This document shows positions 10,566 to 22,207 of a stretch of DNA of 64,000 nt, in pieces. Numbering within the stretch: position 1 is the stretch's first letter; each line of letters opens with the position of its first letter. Source of the stretch: Notospermus geniculatus (taxonomy: Eukaryota > Nemertea > Pilidiophora > Heteronemertea > Lineidae); assembly GCA_002633025.1 (NCBI GenBank), contig NMRB01000159.1, positions 25,098 through 89,097 on the forward strand, in the 5' to 3' direction. Below the pieces are notes generated by a model that was given only the letters and a program-made list of their open reading frames with translations, searched no databases and was not told the origin of the DNA. A program made the translations under genes and the position numbers.

Positions 10566-10618
10566 GCATGCTCAGTAGATCTTGCGCATGCCCAGTAGAT
10601 CTTGCGCATGCCCATTAG
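10566..10618. repeat. 20-bp tandem repeat, 2.6 copies
   Basis: Unit GCATGCYCAGTAGATCTTGC at 10566, 10586 and partial at 10606. Confidence 0.85.
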
Positions 10619-11399
10619 CTGGTCAGCGAAGGGCCGGCAGTGAAAGGTAGAATCAATTTCTCATGTCCAAACCCACCCACCTCGCGCATTGTGTTGCTCA
10701 TGACGGTTGATTTAGGATCCACCCCAATCCGCTGGTTGGCTCAAATGATTATTAGCAGTGAGGTAAGGCGTTGTCAGTGGACGAAAATTGGATGACTGAA
10801 AAGGCGCTAAGGCCTTGTGTCACTCGTTCACAATACGCCGGATTGAGCCTATGAATAATGATTGATGTGGGCTAGCCAACGTAATTTTGTCATCGCCGAG
10901 TTCACATGAAAACCGACAGCTTTTTTGGTGGGCAATGAATACACTTGGCAATGGCATCATTGCATAGTTACTAAGTATAGCTATGCTCACAATAAAATTG
11001 AAGTTGCTGTCGCGCGGATACCGGTACTAGAAGTAATGCCTGATTTAAATAAAAACCTCCTTATTGGGACCAGGCCGCTAAGAATGTATCATGTCGGCTG
11101 GTTTAAAAGCTTCTTTATCAAACAACGTTTGTGGGCCTGATAGAAAAATGCTTGTTTTATCCCTTCGAAGACAACGCCAATTGTGGCACGTCTGGATGTC
11201 CATAACACTACCACGACCACTACGAGAGATTTCAGGAAATATTTGACAATTTTTTCGCATTCTTATACAGAGTCCTGGCTACTTATGGACATAATGACGT
11301 ATTGCATCAAAGATGGCTGCGCCCATGGCTGGTTTTGTATACACTACACATTTCGGTGTGCATGATCTGCCCCCAGCCTTTTTGGTGGTGCCACTGTAT
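10619..11399. other. No host gene; possible decayed tail of a mariner-like element
   Basis: The region lies where the C-terminal half of the minus-strand transposase at 11400-11842 should be, but no DDE motif is readable. Short ORFs at 10925-11365 look random. Confidence 0.4.
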
Positions 11400-11842
11400 T
11401 ACATCTCTTTTGTTTAGTGAAGACACATCGAGAGCTGGCATTCATCAAGTGGTCCTGAAGTTGGTACGAGTATACGAAACATCAGGCAGCAGCGCCACGT
11501 CCATGTCCATAAGAACCGTGAAATACCCACTTCTTGTGATAGCCGCCTGGTGGACTTCGGTGGTGACTGTTCCAAACATGGCCTTACATTCTGAACATGA
11601 GCATGTCGAGTCCGAGCAGTCAAATGTGCACCACTGTGGCCTTTGCTATTGTTTGTCACACAGCGAGTGACTCTGAACTTCTCTACAAGACCTCTGATGG
11701 TATTGCGATGCGGAATTTTTCACCGTAGGAATTCACGCCGAAATTGTCGTTGAACGAGAACAGGTGATTTCGTCGCAAAGTACATGTATAGTTCAATGAT
11801 TTTGATCCGCTCCTGGTCTGAAAACTGGTCTCTAAGATCCAT
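11400..11842 (-). pseudogene. Mariner-like transposase N-terminus (DUF4817-type HTH), decayed
   Basis: Reading down from ATG at 11842 (minus) gives MDLRDQFSDQERIKIIELY, then LVQRQFRREF, one stop, NTIRGLVEKFRVTRCV, and QSPPKSTRRLSQEVGIS. This is the two-helix-turn-helix pattern of mariner/Tc transposases that carry a DUF4817 domain. After GIS the frame is lost and no DDE block is recognisable. It would have bound TIR DNA. One in-frame stop, a frameshift and the missing catalytic half make it a fossil. A candidate TIR (aggtttttctgaaccatcctgta) lies at 11949-11971, just upstream of the ATG. Confidence 0.7.
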
Positions 11843-11948
11843 CTTGCCATCAGATAAAACTTAAAACTATACTTTTACACTTCCGGCCCTGAAAAGAAAA
11901 AAATGTACATATAGTTCCCATCGAAAATATAAGATTTTGAAACTGCAC

Positions 11949-11971
11949 AGGTTTTTCTGAACCATCCTGTA
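11949..11971 (-). repeat. Candidate 5' TIR of the mariner-like fossil
   Basis: On the minus strand it reads tacaggatggttcagaaaa, the form common at mariner-type ends (compare tgtacagggtggtgcaaaa at 40977). No partner was found on the left. Confidence 0.55.
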
Positions 11972-12282
11972 TAGTGCAGTACCTCAGTTGAAAGATAATC
12001 ACGTCGATGTATGTGTACATGGCTTATGTGATATCGCACGTTCAACTCTGTTGGCCTTGAAACTTAATCAAAATTCAATTGACGTTTGTAGAAAAAAAAT
12101 CATTCAAGTATAAAATTACTCTGCGAATTCGAATTGCAAAATCTATTGTGTACTGAAAAGGTTGAAATGTCACAAAACCTGCTGACGGAAGGTGATATGA
12201 TGGTAAGTAGAATTAATAGTACATGCCTTGTAAAAATGTAATTGAGCACACAACGTGAATCGGATTGCATCCTATGTCAGGT

Positions 12283-12520
12283 CGACCTTGCCATGGCACA
12301 GAACAGGCGCCGACTAAATTTTCCGGATGACTTTGCGTCTGAGGCACGAACGCGCGGAACAAATCAGTCGCCGATGGTGTGATATGACTGCAGCTGCATC
12401 TCGTTTGTAACGATCGTCATCAGTCGCCGATCCAAAGAACACGAAGAATCGCAATTTAATCATGATTCCGAAGGGCGTAATCCAGTCGTAGTCGACCTGA
12501 CTTGAAATATGACGCCGTGC
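12283..12520. repeat. Dispersed repeat related to 14565-14790
   Basis: Shares gtcgaccttgc, aacaggcgccgact, cagtcgccgat and similar blocks in the same order with the copy at 14565. The two lie on either side of the Helentron-like element, which may have inserted into or next to this repeat. Confidence 0.6.
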
Positions 12521-12530
12521 GATTATCCTA

Positions 12531-14275
12531 ACAAGAGGCCCATGGGCCTTGCGCTCAGCTGACTATGACCTGCCAACTCAAGAGGCTGAAAGAGGGGAAA
12601 CGAAGTACGAATAGTATGCCTTTTTAATGGTTAGCAAGCAAAGCGTTCCTCGTGGAAATCAGTTCAGTGGAAAGGGGTTAATATCACTTCGTGAATCGAA
12701 AAAGATATCTTATCAGACCACTTGGGTAGGAAGGGGTTAATATCTCTTGGTGAATCGAGATAGATGTCGTATTACACCTATTGGGTGGGAAGGGGTTGAT
12801 ATCACTTCATCAATCGAAAAAGATATCTTATCAGACCACTTGCGTAGAAAGGGGTTAACATCGCTTATTGAATTGAGATATAGTATTACAGTACACCCAT
12901 TGGGTGGGAAGGGGTTAATATCACTCCGTGAATCGAAAATCTTATCAGACCGTGACTCTTATCAGACCACTCGGTTAGGAAGGGGTTAATATCGCTTGGT
13001 GAATCGAGATACACGTAGATATCGTATTACACTCATTGGGTGGGAAGGGGTTAATATCACTTCATGAATCAAAAAAGATCTCATCAGACCACTTGGGTAG
13101 GAAGGGGTTAATATCTCTGGATGGCGTATTACACCCATTGGGTGGGAAGGGGTTAATATGACTTCATGAATCGAGATGATACATGTTGTATCATATCAGA
13201 GCCATTTTGTAGGAAGGGGTTTAAATATATTACTTATGAATTGAGATACCTATCATTATCATTATGAGACCTACTGGGTCACAGGTGAGGAAGGGTTAAT
13301 ACCAGATAATAAGCCTGCAACTCTTGGTGAATCGAGATAGATCTTAATGACACCCACACGGTGGTAAGGGGTTAATGGATGGGAACCGGTCCATAATTCA
13401 TAAAACCTTGCCAGGCGTAGTTCCTTGCTATGACATTGAATATCAACATACATGAATATCAACATATGAAGTATAAACAGGGCAAAGCTACTCGGTTGCC
13501 TGGATGCCCGCCCACTGTTTAGTGAGACCACAGCACTAGTTCATGCCATGAATCATGGTGGTGAGGTTATCATCATCTTGTGTCAATGCATGCTCCACTA
13601 GGCCTACTAGACTGTTCAAATCTACCTATTTCAATGATCTAAGTTACCAATTAGGCATTGAGACTGTTACCCCACTTAAAAAAATGAGTTTAAGTATGTG
13701 ACCTTACCTGATGAAAGATAGTCATGATATAACAGCACGTTGAACTTCTCAAGTGATGAAAAGCACAGTCATGACAGTGGCCATGTTGAACATAGTATCA
13801 GTCCAGTCTCAGTGTTACCACTGGCTACATATAGGTGGACAGGACACCAGTTACAGAGTCACTCTGGGAACTTTGAAGTGCGGGAAATTCAAATACCCCT
13901 GTTTTTGATTTTGTTGAATAGCACCCCCTGGTGGACAGATCTAACATTATTTTCCCTTTGAAATGATGTAGAAAATATGAACCTATCTATTCCATCACTT
14001 TTGGTCGACATATTTATCACAGGTGCTGAGATATTGAGATATTTCGTTTTGCGCAAATTGCCCCCTGGGGGGCATAATATGGGTCAAATCGCAAAAATTT
14101 TTGGTCCTGTTTCGAGTCCTTCCTAGGGCCTACCCCTCCACCCACTTTCATGACCCTGGGCCTTGCGGTTGCAAAACGTGCCAGTTTAACGGACGCCACA
14201 CAGACACACAGACGGACGCCACTCAGTATACATATGACTAGCTCCGCTGACCTTTGGTCAGCTGAGCTAAAAAGT
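12531..14275 (+). mobile_element. Helentron-associated (HINE/pearl-like) non-autonomous element
   Basis: The left end is acaagaggcccatgggcc with the palindrome ggcccatgggcc at 12537. The core is a tandem array of 59-bp units (12655-13385). The right end has a strong stem-loop, agctccgctgacc-TTT-ggtcagctgagct at 14240-14268, followed by aaaaag. That plan (5' palindromic start, tandem-repeat core, 3' hairpin) and the left-end sequence fit Helentron-associated elements common in marine invertebrates. No Rep/helicase ORF is present, so movement would rely on enzymes encoded elsewhere. Exact ends need comparison with other copies. Confidence 0.65.
12655..13385 (+). repeat. Tandem array, about 12 units of 59 bp (alternating two subtypes)
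   Basis: GGGGTTA cores occur at 12674, 12733, 12792, 12851, 12911, 12982, 13047, 13104, 13149, 13216, 13293 (GGGTTA) and 13368. Early units are exactly 59-60 bp apart and later ones drift (45-77). Flanks alternate between cttatcagaccacttgg and gtattacacccattggg, giving a dimeric higher-order unit of about 118 bp. Confidence 0.9.
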
Positions 14276-14436
14276 TGGTCTACTTTACTTAACCAATCGG
14301 TGTTCAGCATTTTCATACCGTGCATGGGCGCTGCCATCTTGAAAAAATCACATGATCACAAGTCACGCGACTGTGAGAGCTTTGCGATTGTTGGTCAAAG
14401 GACTCCTGAACACGGTTACGATTGCGCCGTCTCCAG

Positions 14437-14900
14437 ATGCCGCCTGTTCAATGATGAGCGCACGCCTTTTCACTTTTGTGACCTGACGGTGATTCTTCAC
14501 TTGTTGCCGACTGTTCCGTCGCAGCGCAGGCAAATGCATTTTCAGCATTTTGCTGATGTCGGGTCGACCTTGCGACAAAACAGGCGGCGACTGACTTTTC
14601 CGAATCACTTTGGGTCTTAGCATTGATCGCGAGGAGCAAACCAGTCGCCGATATGGCGTCAAATTACTGCAGTTGCCTTGCACATGCGACTATTGGCCGG
14701 AATCGCAAGAGTTGAACAAGTTCAAATTCTGTGTGTCCCGACAGCTTAATCCATTCGCAATCGACCTTTACTCGAGTTGCGATTCCCCGCGCACAGATGC
14801 CGCCTGTTCCCCGATGAGCACAAACAATTTCAGTTTTGCGACCCGGACGTGATTTCTTCACTTGATGCCGACTGTCCCGTCGCAGCGCAGGCAATCGTAG
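14437..14900. repeat. Diverged about 360-bp direct duplication
   Basis: agatgccgcctgttc ... gccgactgttccgtcgcagcgcaggca at 14436-14532 returns at 14797-14893 with scattered changes. Intervening sequence is the gtcgacc-rich dispersed repeat also seen at 12283. ORFs across it appear in several frames and strands, typical of non-coding repeat. Confidence 0.7.
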
Positions 14901-15007
14901 TGCAAGCTGACATGGCCAGCAAATCTCAATGCGGTAGGCATGTTTTGAAAGTCGATAGACGTGACCAGGCTGAATGACGAGTCGAGTTGCGTTGGGTCAG
15001 TCGACTT

Positions 15008-15381
15008 TAAAGCCTGGCTCAGGTCGACATTGCGTCTTGAAGCAACTCGCGGAAACTAGCTTTCCGGCGATGGAAGTACCTCGAATAACTGATCAGGTCC
15101 TGATTTTGTCGATCTGAGCGCGCTTGCGTCTCCGAGCAACTGTCGGATCCACTAGTAGTTGCCGCGAGTTGCTTCGAGTTGCCCATGTTCTACTTTTCGG
15201 CGACTAGTTGTCTCCAGTTCCACGCAGATCCGTCGACCTGCGCCTGCTTGCGACTGATCACTTGCTTGAACGGGATATTATTTCATTGCTAAAATGTCGA
15301 GCTGCGCGTGGTGGTTTTTTGGACTGCCACGGATCCGTCGAGTTGCTTCAAGACGCAATGTCGACCTGAGTCAGGCTTAAA
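15008..15381. mobile_element. Inverted-repeat element, 374 bp
   Basis: Left arm caggtcgacattgcgtcttg followed by aagcaactcg; right arm the complement ending caggcttaa at 15381. Arms about 45 bp with a GTCGAC core shared with neighbouring repeats. Confidence 0.7.
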
Positions 15382-15565
15382 AACACGACACTGCTGCATT
15401 GAGATTGTGTCTTCCTTGTGCCTCTAGCAAGTTACTAGAGTCATTTAGTGCTTTGATTACATAATTCCTCCACGGTTTGTGCTGATTATCCCAATGCCTG
15501 TGAAAACTGCAATGCTCAGCGCAAATCGTGGTTGAAACCGCTGTAGCGGAAATGGGGCTTTAGGG

Positions 15566-18500
15566 ATGTTTTGTCAACTTTGTGCACTAAGTCCTCATCT
15601 AATTCCACAAACAACACTGTTTCTCATAAAAACACGATTTCAGAACACGACATTGGACGTAACTCCAACAAAATCAGCCGAAGTCAGACTTTTGGAGACA
15701 ATCTACCGTATCGCAGTGAACTACTTATACTACGTTGCTACTGTAGTCGGCCTGCCTGGAAATGTCATGTCCTTTCTCATCACAATGCGGAGAGATAACC
15801 GTAAGATATCCACGTCAATGTACATGGCCGCGCTGGCAGTTGTTGATACCATGACCTTCCTATCTGGGGATTCCATTACCATCGTTTTCAGGTCACAACC
15901 AGTGAGGGATTTCTTGGGTGATTCCATTGGTCGATGTTTGGAGTAAGTATGCTTTATCAGTCGGCGTTCATACATCCTTAATCATATCAAAAATAGATAA
16001 GCGATCATATGTAAATTCACAGCTAATCAACTTAAAATATTTACCAACATTTGCTCTTAGTGAATCAAGAAGCATTTTATCGAAAATCAAGGTAATTTAT
16101 GCCTCAAAATGTGTCCTAAGGCAAAATTTAATCCGCCAAATATTTTGGGAAGTATTTAAGTTTATTAGCCGTGCATTTACTTATGATTAAGGGTGTTCGG
16201 GCACTTGTAAACATGGCAAAGAGGCCCAAGGCAAAGAGGCCCAAACAAGGTTGTAAGAAAAGGGCTGTGCTTTAAAAAATCTCTCGTCTGTTTGCCAGTA
16301 ACTTACTCATTACTTGCACAACGCCACATCCTTTGGGAATATGATTGGATTTGTTCGCCCAGAGGAATTAACAAGCCCTTCCTTCTCTTCCCAGAGTTCT
16401 TCTGTACCTCGAGTTCTCATTTGCAATAGTATCCGGGTTCATTTTAATGGAAATGACCGTCGACCGTTTGATTGTTGTACGATTTCCAATGGTAGCTGGC
16501 AGGATATGTACCACAACTCGGGCTAAGTGGACAATTGCTCTGACCGTGGTTGTGATATTTGGTCTGAATTCCAATATCCTTTTCGTGTACAAATACTCGC
16601 ACAATAAGTCAACTGGTAAGTAAATTCATTTTGGAATATCACTGGTTAGTTTTTCGTAAAAGGACAAGTTCGACCACCCTATAGTATAAGGTGGTATAAG
16701 TAGTATAAGGTAGTATAAGGTAGTATAAGGTGGTATAAGGTAGTATAAGTTATACATTAGCATACAGCGGATGGGTTAAAGGAGCACGGTATTGCCACTT
16801 TTTCTCGACAGCCGGCGCCACTGTGCCACTCTCCAACGCAGGGACGTATTGGCGAGTTGTACCGATTTCCTCCGTACATTCTGTAATGCATTTTTGTAGT
16901 TCGTATTACTTCCGCTAGGTGGCTCCCTATACGTCGGCAGTCAAATAACGCATTTGAGATCCAATACCGTGCTCCTTTAATGCGATATAAATGCATGTAA
17001 ATTAAGTGGTATGGTTTGGGATGTGGTCCTGACGATCAGCCGCGGCTATTGTTTAGAGACTTTTTGTGTACAATGATCTCTGGCAATTGTCCAGGAGGAA
17101 CTGTCGGTACCTATTCGGGCTGACAACACCGCGTGAAGTAGCAAATCAGTGCGTAGACGACGGGAAGGTTGCGCAGCAGGGCACTTAGCAGGCAACCGAG
17201 CCTAGCAAGGTTTTATGATCGGATCGGCGCGGGTGTCCAGACCAAGGCACAAATGAAGGACAGCTCATGATGGATGATCTGGCGATCTATTGCACATCAA
17301 AAAGAATAGCATATTGCCCGGTTTCCATTTTTCAGTCAAAGTGTGGTACTTGTCTTTTGTGCTGGACAAAGGACGAGTGTCACACTTTTAAGACTTAAGG
17401 GCTAGGTCCAGTGACCACGTTTTCAGATTCCTGTTTTCTAAAAATGTCAAATACATGTTTCTTTGTAATGCCCTAGCCATTTTAAACTGCAGCTGCACTG
17501 AATCACTGAATGTGCCAGACGGACAGTGCATGTGGAGTTTGTCATTTGCTGATGCCCTAATTTCGGAACATAATGCGGCTATATCACGAAAAACAAACAG
17601 TTTATTTTCTGTGTACTTGTAAGCTGAGGTTTACATCTACACGTTAATGAAGTTAGAATTTCAAAATTTGTTTCGAAAACTGATGAAAATCCTTATTTTC
17701 TTTGATACTTTTTCAGCTTGAATGTCAGTCCTAAGACAGGGGCTTCTAGACTAAACCCTCTGAACTAAATGCACTGCATGCTGGTAGTCCTCGGTAGGCC
17801 CACTCCTATGTACAGTGGTATTATGATGTAAGCCTGCCCTGGCATACCTGACATTTGAATAGAATTTACAGGTCCTGCTTGATTCCACAATACAAGCTCA
17901 TTGAGTTACCATACTCAGTCAATTGTCGTTATTGCTCATGTGTGGAGTGGTCAAACCTCAAATAAAGGGCATGTCTTGAGATAGTTTTCACAAAATTGAG
18001 ATTTTCTCAACAATGGAAGTGAATTTAGAAATTCTAACTTCATTAACGTGTAGATACAAACCACAGTTACTAGTATACAGAAGATAATCTCTTGAATCAT
18101 TGTACATGTAATAAGGCCGCATTATGTACCGAAAGGTTAAGCCTTTGTTTCGGCTAAAGAGTGGATCGGCCAGAAACTAATTTGTCATTTTAGTTATTGC
18201 ACTGCCCGTCTGTTACTTTAGGTGTAGATGCAAAGTGAACGGACTAGAGTGTTTTAAAGATGATTGACATTTCAGAAAACTGAATTTGGTCACTGAACCT
18301 AGCCCTTAAAGGAAAGGTAAACCCTTGGATTTTAGAGTATGTATAGAACCATTAAGTATAAAAAGAAAACTATGCAAGTTATCAGCCATGTACACTGAAC
18401 CTACATATAGTTTTTTAGTGATAAAAACATCGGCAGCCCGTTTCGCTGGGTTCGCGTTTTCTCTCATCCGGAAGTGACGAGTGCGCCACCCAAACAATAG

Positions 18501-20002
18501 CAGGCCTATACACACACATACATCATGTTCATACACACAGGCCTACATACGCACATGATGCACTTCGCTGAACAGCTTGATTGTGCATGGTGCGAGTATT
18601 CGTTTTTTTGTCACATGGCCGCAATTAAATCTGCGAAATGGAATATCGCAGTCACTGATCAATTTGATCCCCATCCGCGGCATGCAAACAATGCAACAAA
18701 GCCGCCATCATGGTATTGTATGGGTGGGCAAAACGTCATAATCGCGCTAGTCCTCGCGAGAGACGGCGGTAATTAGACATGAATGGCGCGCTTCATGAAT
18801 TGGCTAAAAACATCAAAATTGCTCAATTTATTCTTATACGGCGTATTATCAGTAATTTTTTCAGGGCATAAACGTTTATCTATATACTGAAAACCTACAG
18901 AACGAAGGTTTTGGCCAGGGTTTACCTTTCCTTTAAGTAGTTTATGAACATAGGCCCAGCAGTTGAGGCGAGCATTGTTCGCGAAGTGCGGGTGTATAGG
19001 TACACTGAAGCCCTGATAGGCCCTGAATCTCAATCTCCCAAAAAGTAGATAAAAAATGTGACCTGTGCCACATGCGCTTTCCACTTCGTTGATACGAATT
19101 GCAAATTTGAAAATTCAAGATGCGCCATAACTCTTTCGATCCTACATGACATGCTAAAAGACGCACTGGCAGGAGGGACATTTGTGGTACGAACCATTCC
19201 TGAAAAACATTACGTCATGGATATGACGTCCAAGTTCGTATTTCGTACTTCGTTTTTCGTCAGATTTGCGAAAACTCCCTAATACTGAAAGAATCAAATT
19301 TCACAATGGCCAGACAATACTGAAATCAACAATCCGTTGGTGCACTTTGGGTCTTCTTCTCTGCGTATTATGACTCATTTTGCTGGCACGGGTCACAAAT
19401 TTGATCGTGTTGGGCGGCCCTTTACTTACAAAGATTCAATTTTCAAGGCGTGAATGAAAAAAAACAAGTATTTTCCAGGCATCGATTCCATCAAACCAGA
19501 GGTCCCCGACAACCCAGCCTTGGAGATGTTTGGCTCCATGTTCCAACTTTTCTTCGGTACCCTCATACCGTTCGCCGTTATCATGTTTGTCAATGTTTGG
19601 ATTATCATCACTGTCAAACAGGCGTCGCGAAAACAAAAAGAACTCACAAGAGCCACCGACGTCGCAGGTGACACAAAACGTAAACGGGAAGCAAGTCACC
19701 TAACGCGCATGCTCATACTTGTGAGCTCCGCTTATATCATTTGTTCTATTCCACTGCGCATATACAGTATGATGTTTGATATCCCTGAAATAAAGAAAAT
19801 TTATGATTTTAATGACGCATATTGGTTCATGCGATATAGAGTCGGTTATATGATACTTACAGATCTTTGGATACTTAACTTTGGGATTAATTTTTATCTG
19901 TATTGTATTGGAGGAAGGAAATTCCGGAATGACGCTCTGGTAATAGTAAAGTCTGTTTTCCAATGCACATTCTTCAGGAAGGTGAGGAACTTTTCAAAAT
20001 AA
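15566..20002 (+). CDS. Class A (rhodopsin-family) GPCR, peptide-receptor-like, three exons
   Basis: Model: 15566-15942, 16395-16615, 19479-20002, with GT-AG borders and matching phases (2 and 1), 373 residues. TM1 ~50-73 has the conserved G-N (LPGN, N66). TM2 ~83-108 has LAVVD (D94). Cys124 precedes TM3. DRLIVVRF at 149-156 is the DRY box variant. TM4 starts at W171. Exon 3 holds TM5 (GTLIPFAVIMFVNV), a basic third loop, TM6 with CSIP, and TM7 with INFYLY, an NPxxY variant with Phe for Pro. A short N-terminus with an N-glycosylation site (NTT) fits a small-ligand or peptide receptor in the plasma membrane; FMRFamide-receptor-like groups have similar TM7 ends. No Cys is present in extracellular loop 2, so a small exon may be missed in intron 2. 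The ligand cannot be assigned. Confidence 0.85.
15975..16197. mobile_element. MITE in GPCR intron 1, related to 20854-21849
   Basis: Left end ccttaatcatat ... gtaaattcacagctaatc, right end gtgcatttacttatgattaaggg. Same end sequence as the 996-bp element downstream of the gene. Confidence 0.65.
16681..16757. repeat. Minisatellite, gtataaggtr units
   Basis: About seven imperfect 10-11 bp units in GPCR intron 2. Confidence 0.85.
16780..16976. mobile_element. TTAA-flanked MITE, AGGAGCACGG ends
   Basis: TTAA at 16776-16779 and 16977-16980. Ends AGGAGCACGGTATTG and complement. 197 bp, GPCR intron 2. Confidence 0.8.
17399..18305. mobile_element. TTAA-flanked inverted-repeat element, 907 bp
   Basis: Ends GGGCTAGGTCCAGTGACC and GGTCACTGAACCTAGCCC, bounded by TTAA at 17395 and 18306. 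Long inner arms also pair (for example ctacacgttaatgaag near 17638 with cttcattaacgtgtag near 18040). Its right TTAA is shared with the next element. Confidence 0.8.
18310..18932. mobile_element. TTAA-flanked inverted-repeat element, 623 bp, back to back with the previous one
   Basis: Ends AGGAAAGGTAAACCC and complement; TTAA at 18306-18309 and 18933-18936. It shares one TTAA with the 907-bp neighbour, as if one inserted at the other's flanking site. Confidence 0.8.
19303..19395 (+). repeat. Dispersed repeat also at 30952-31052
   Basis: cacaatggccagacaat ... tgaaatca ... gggtcttct ... gactcatttt recurs with substitutions near 30952. Function unknown. Confidence 0.55.
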
Positions 20003-20853
20003 TTGTACAATAAATGCACATTATACCCGCCTGTCGGAGACGTTTAAAAATGAAATTATATGTATGAATTATTTCCTTCAATTATGCATTAGGAGACCGA
20101 TATCAACTGGAAAGTATATGTAACTGAGTAACCGAGTAGTACATGTAGGTCACGTGTTCTTCAGGTTTCCACTGACGTCGATACCCACATTTCTCATTTC
20201 CGAGGATTGCTGCACTTCAGAGGCCTTTACAACTCGAAACGGCGCACCCTTCGGCTCTGAAAGTCGAAGAAAAACACAGCAGAGAATCATATCCTAGCTT
20301 CACAAATGCGACCCCATCTACATGTAGCAAAAGTAGGCGCAAAGTCGCAAACGAGGAAAGGGTTAACAAACTTACAACACAATAGCTGACATGTACGTCT
20401 CTGAAGGTTAACACTAGTTGTCATGGTTGTGGACAGCCAGACTAAACTGATGACCAATGATGATCACCTGCGACACCAGGCCGACCGCAGGTACACACAA
20501 ACTGCTTCAAGCAATATGGCGTTTCGCCAACATGACGTCAGAAAATAATGGAAATCAACTGCGGCACCGTTGCGTTTCACCGGATAGAAAATCCCGAGAC
20601 TTTCGGTCCGGTGAAACGGAGCGGTGAAATATTAGCAATGAACGCGCAACAGCATGTTTATGTAATGTCAAAATGTATTCCCTTGTTTGTTTCGATCCGG
20701 TTAAACGCTGCGGTGAAATGTCACGCGTCGCATCGCCGCACCGGAGCACGAACCGCATGTATGTGTCGTCACCTTATGGAAATCCTTGCCGGCGGTGGGT
20801 TGCGATGATATCAAATGTATTTGCTAGACTTGTAATTGACTTGAATGTGTACA
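20003..20853. other. Downstream of the GPCR; no gene seen
   Basis: A possible poly(A) signal aataaa lies at 20008-20013, soon after the GPCR stop. A short inverted repeat of ggtgaaac/gtttcacc type appears at 20570-20640. No coding exon recognised. Confidence 0.5.
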
Positions 20854-21849
20854 TGTACACCCTTAATCAAAAGTAAATGCACAGCTAATAAACTTAAATA
20901 TTTCCCAAAATCTTCAGCGGAACAACCTTTGCTTTTTACGGCAATTACTTAGGGCATCAAGACACATTTTGAGACCAAAAATATCATGAACTTGCAAGAG
21001 TTGTATTTTTGACAAAAGTTTGAAATTTCCATAAAAAAGTGTGATTTTCAATCGCATATTTTTTAGAAGTGAAACCAACGTCACTTTAAAGCCTGTTTGT
21101 TTCCCAGCAAAATTATTTTTTCAGGTTTAAAAAATTTTCCAAAATGAATTTCGTCCGGTTTTCCAGTCAAGTCAGGGCTATTCCTTCCGTCTCATTTAGA
21201 TCTACCCAGCCTGCTGAATATTGTGAATAGGCCTATTCATGGCCTAGTCAACAATAGTTACTGCTGATGACACTCCATTGAGTAATCCAAGGCCAGGCGG
21301 TCTTTTGTGTGAGATGAGTGCCGGTGTCACCTTTCTTAATTCCTCCTTACAATTCCTTACCAATGAAGGCAGAAAAGCCTACGTAACCTCTTATGGAATT
21401 GACGCCATTTACTAACTTGACCTACGATGAATGGGACTTATTTTTCCGTGAGGTTGGTCTTGGGACAATAGGGAAAGGTCGACTATAAAATAAGACTTGA
21501 ACTGTTGACTGGAGTTTCGACTGAAACTTTCGAATAAATTCTTCATAATTACGACATGGAAGCTCCAATTGAAAATTTGAAAATTTATTCGTGTATAGAA
21601 ACAGGAAAGCTTTAAAATGGCGTTGGTTTCACTTCAAAAAAATATGCGATTGAAAATCACACTTTTTTATAGAAATTTCGAACTTTTGTCAAAAATACAA
21701 CTCGTGCAAGTTCATGATGTTTTTGGTCTCAAAATGTGTCTTGATGCCCTAAGTAACTGCCGTGAAAAGCACAGGTTGATCTGCTGAAGATTTTGGGAAA
21801 TATTTAAGTTTATTTGCTGTGCATTTACTTTTGATTAAGGGTGTACAAT
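20854..21849. mobile_element. Inverted-repeat element, 996 bp, long arms
   Basis: Ends TGTACACCCTTAATC and GATTAAGGGTGTACA. Arms of over 200 bp pair (acttagggcatcaagacac near 20948 with gtgtcttgatgccctaagt near 21737). A short relative sits in GPCR intron 1. Confidence 0.85.
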
Positions 21850-21916
21850 ACGACGTGCGTTGAACCCCTATTTTTATTGAAAATTAACCACACTGGCATT
21901 CCACGCATAAAACTAT

Positions 21917-22207
21917 GGGCCGTATGCTCCAACGAAGATTATCTTGTTGAACTCAGGTTGAGCCACTTTTTCACTGTCACATCAGGGTCTGGAAACTTGG
22001 GGTGGCCTCCTAGAAACTCCGCTAGTGCTTCGACAGCCTATCGGTGTTAAAATGCATGGGAAAATGTACAGCACTGTAGGGATGGACTGCGCTAGCGCTA
22101 GCGGAGTTTCTATGCGGCCACCCCTGAACAACTGAAAAGTTGTGGCTCAACCTGACTTCAAGATATCAACCCGAGTTCAAGATAATCTTCGTTGGCGCAT
22201 ACGGCCC
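21917..22207. mobile_element. Hairpin MITE, 291 bp
   Basis: gggccgtatgctccaacgaag at the left and cttcgttggcgcatacggccc at the right; inner blocks around the central region also pair (gttgagccac / gtggctcaac). Confidence 0.8.

Noticed and set aside
14150-14977. Several overlapping ORFs on both strands
   Set aside because: They coincide with a duplicated GC-rich repeat and appear in many frames; no family pattern.
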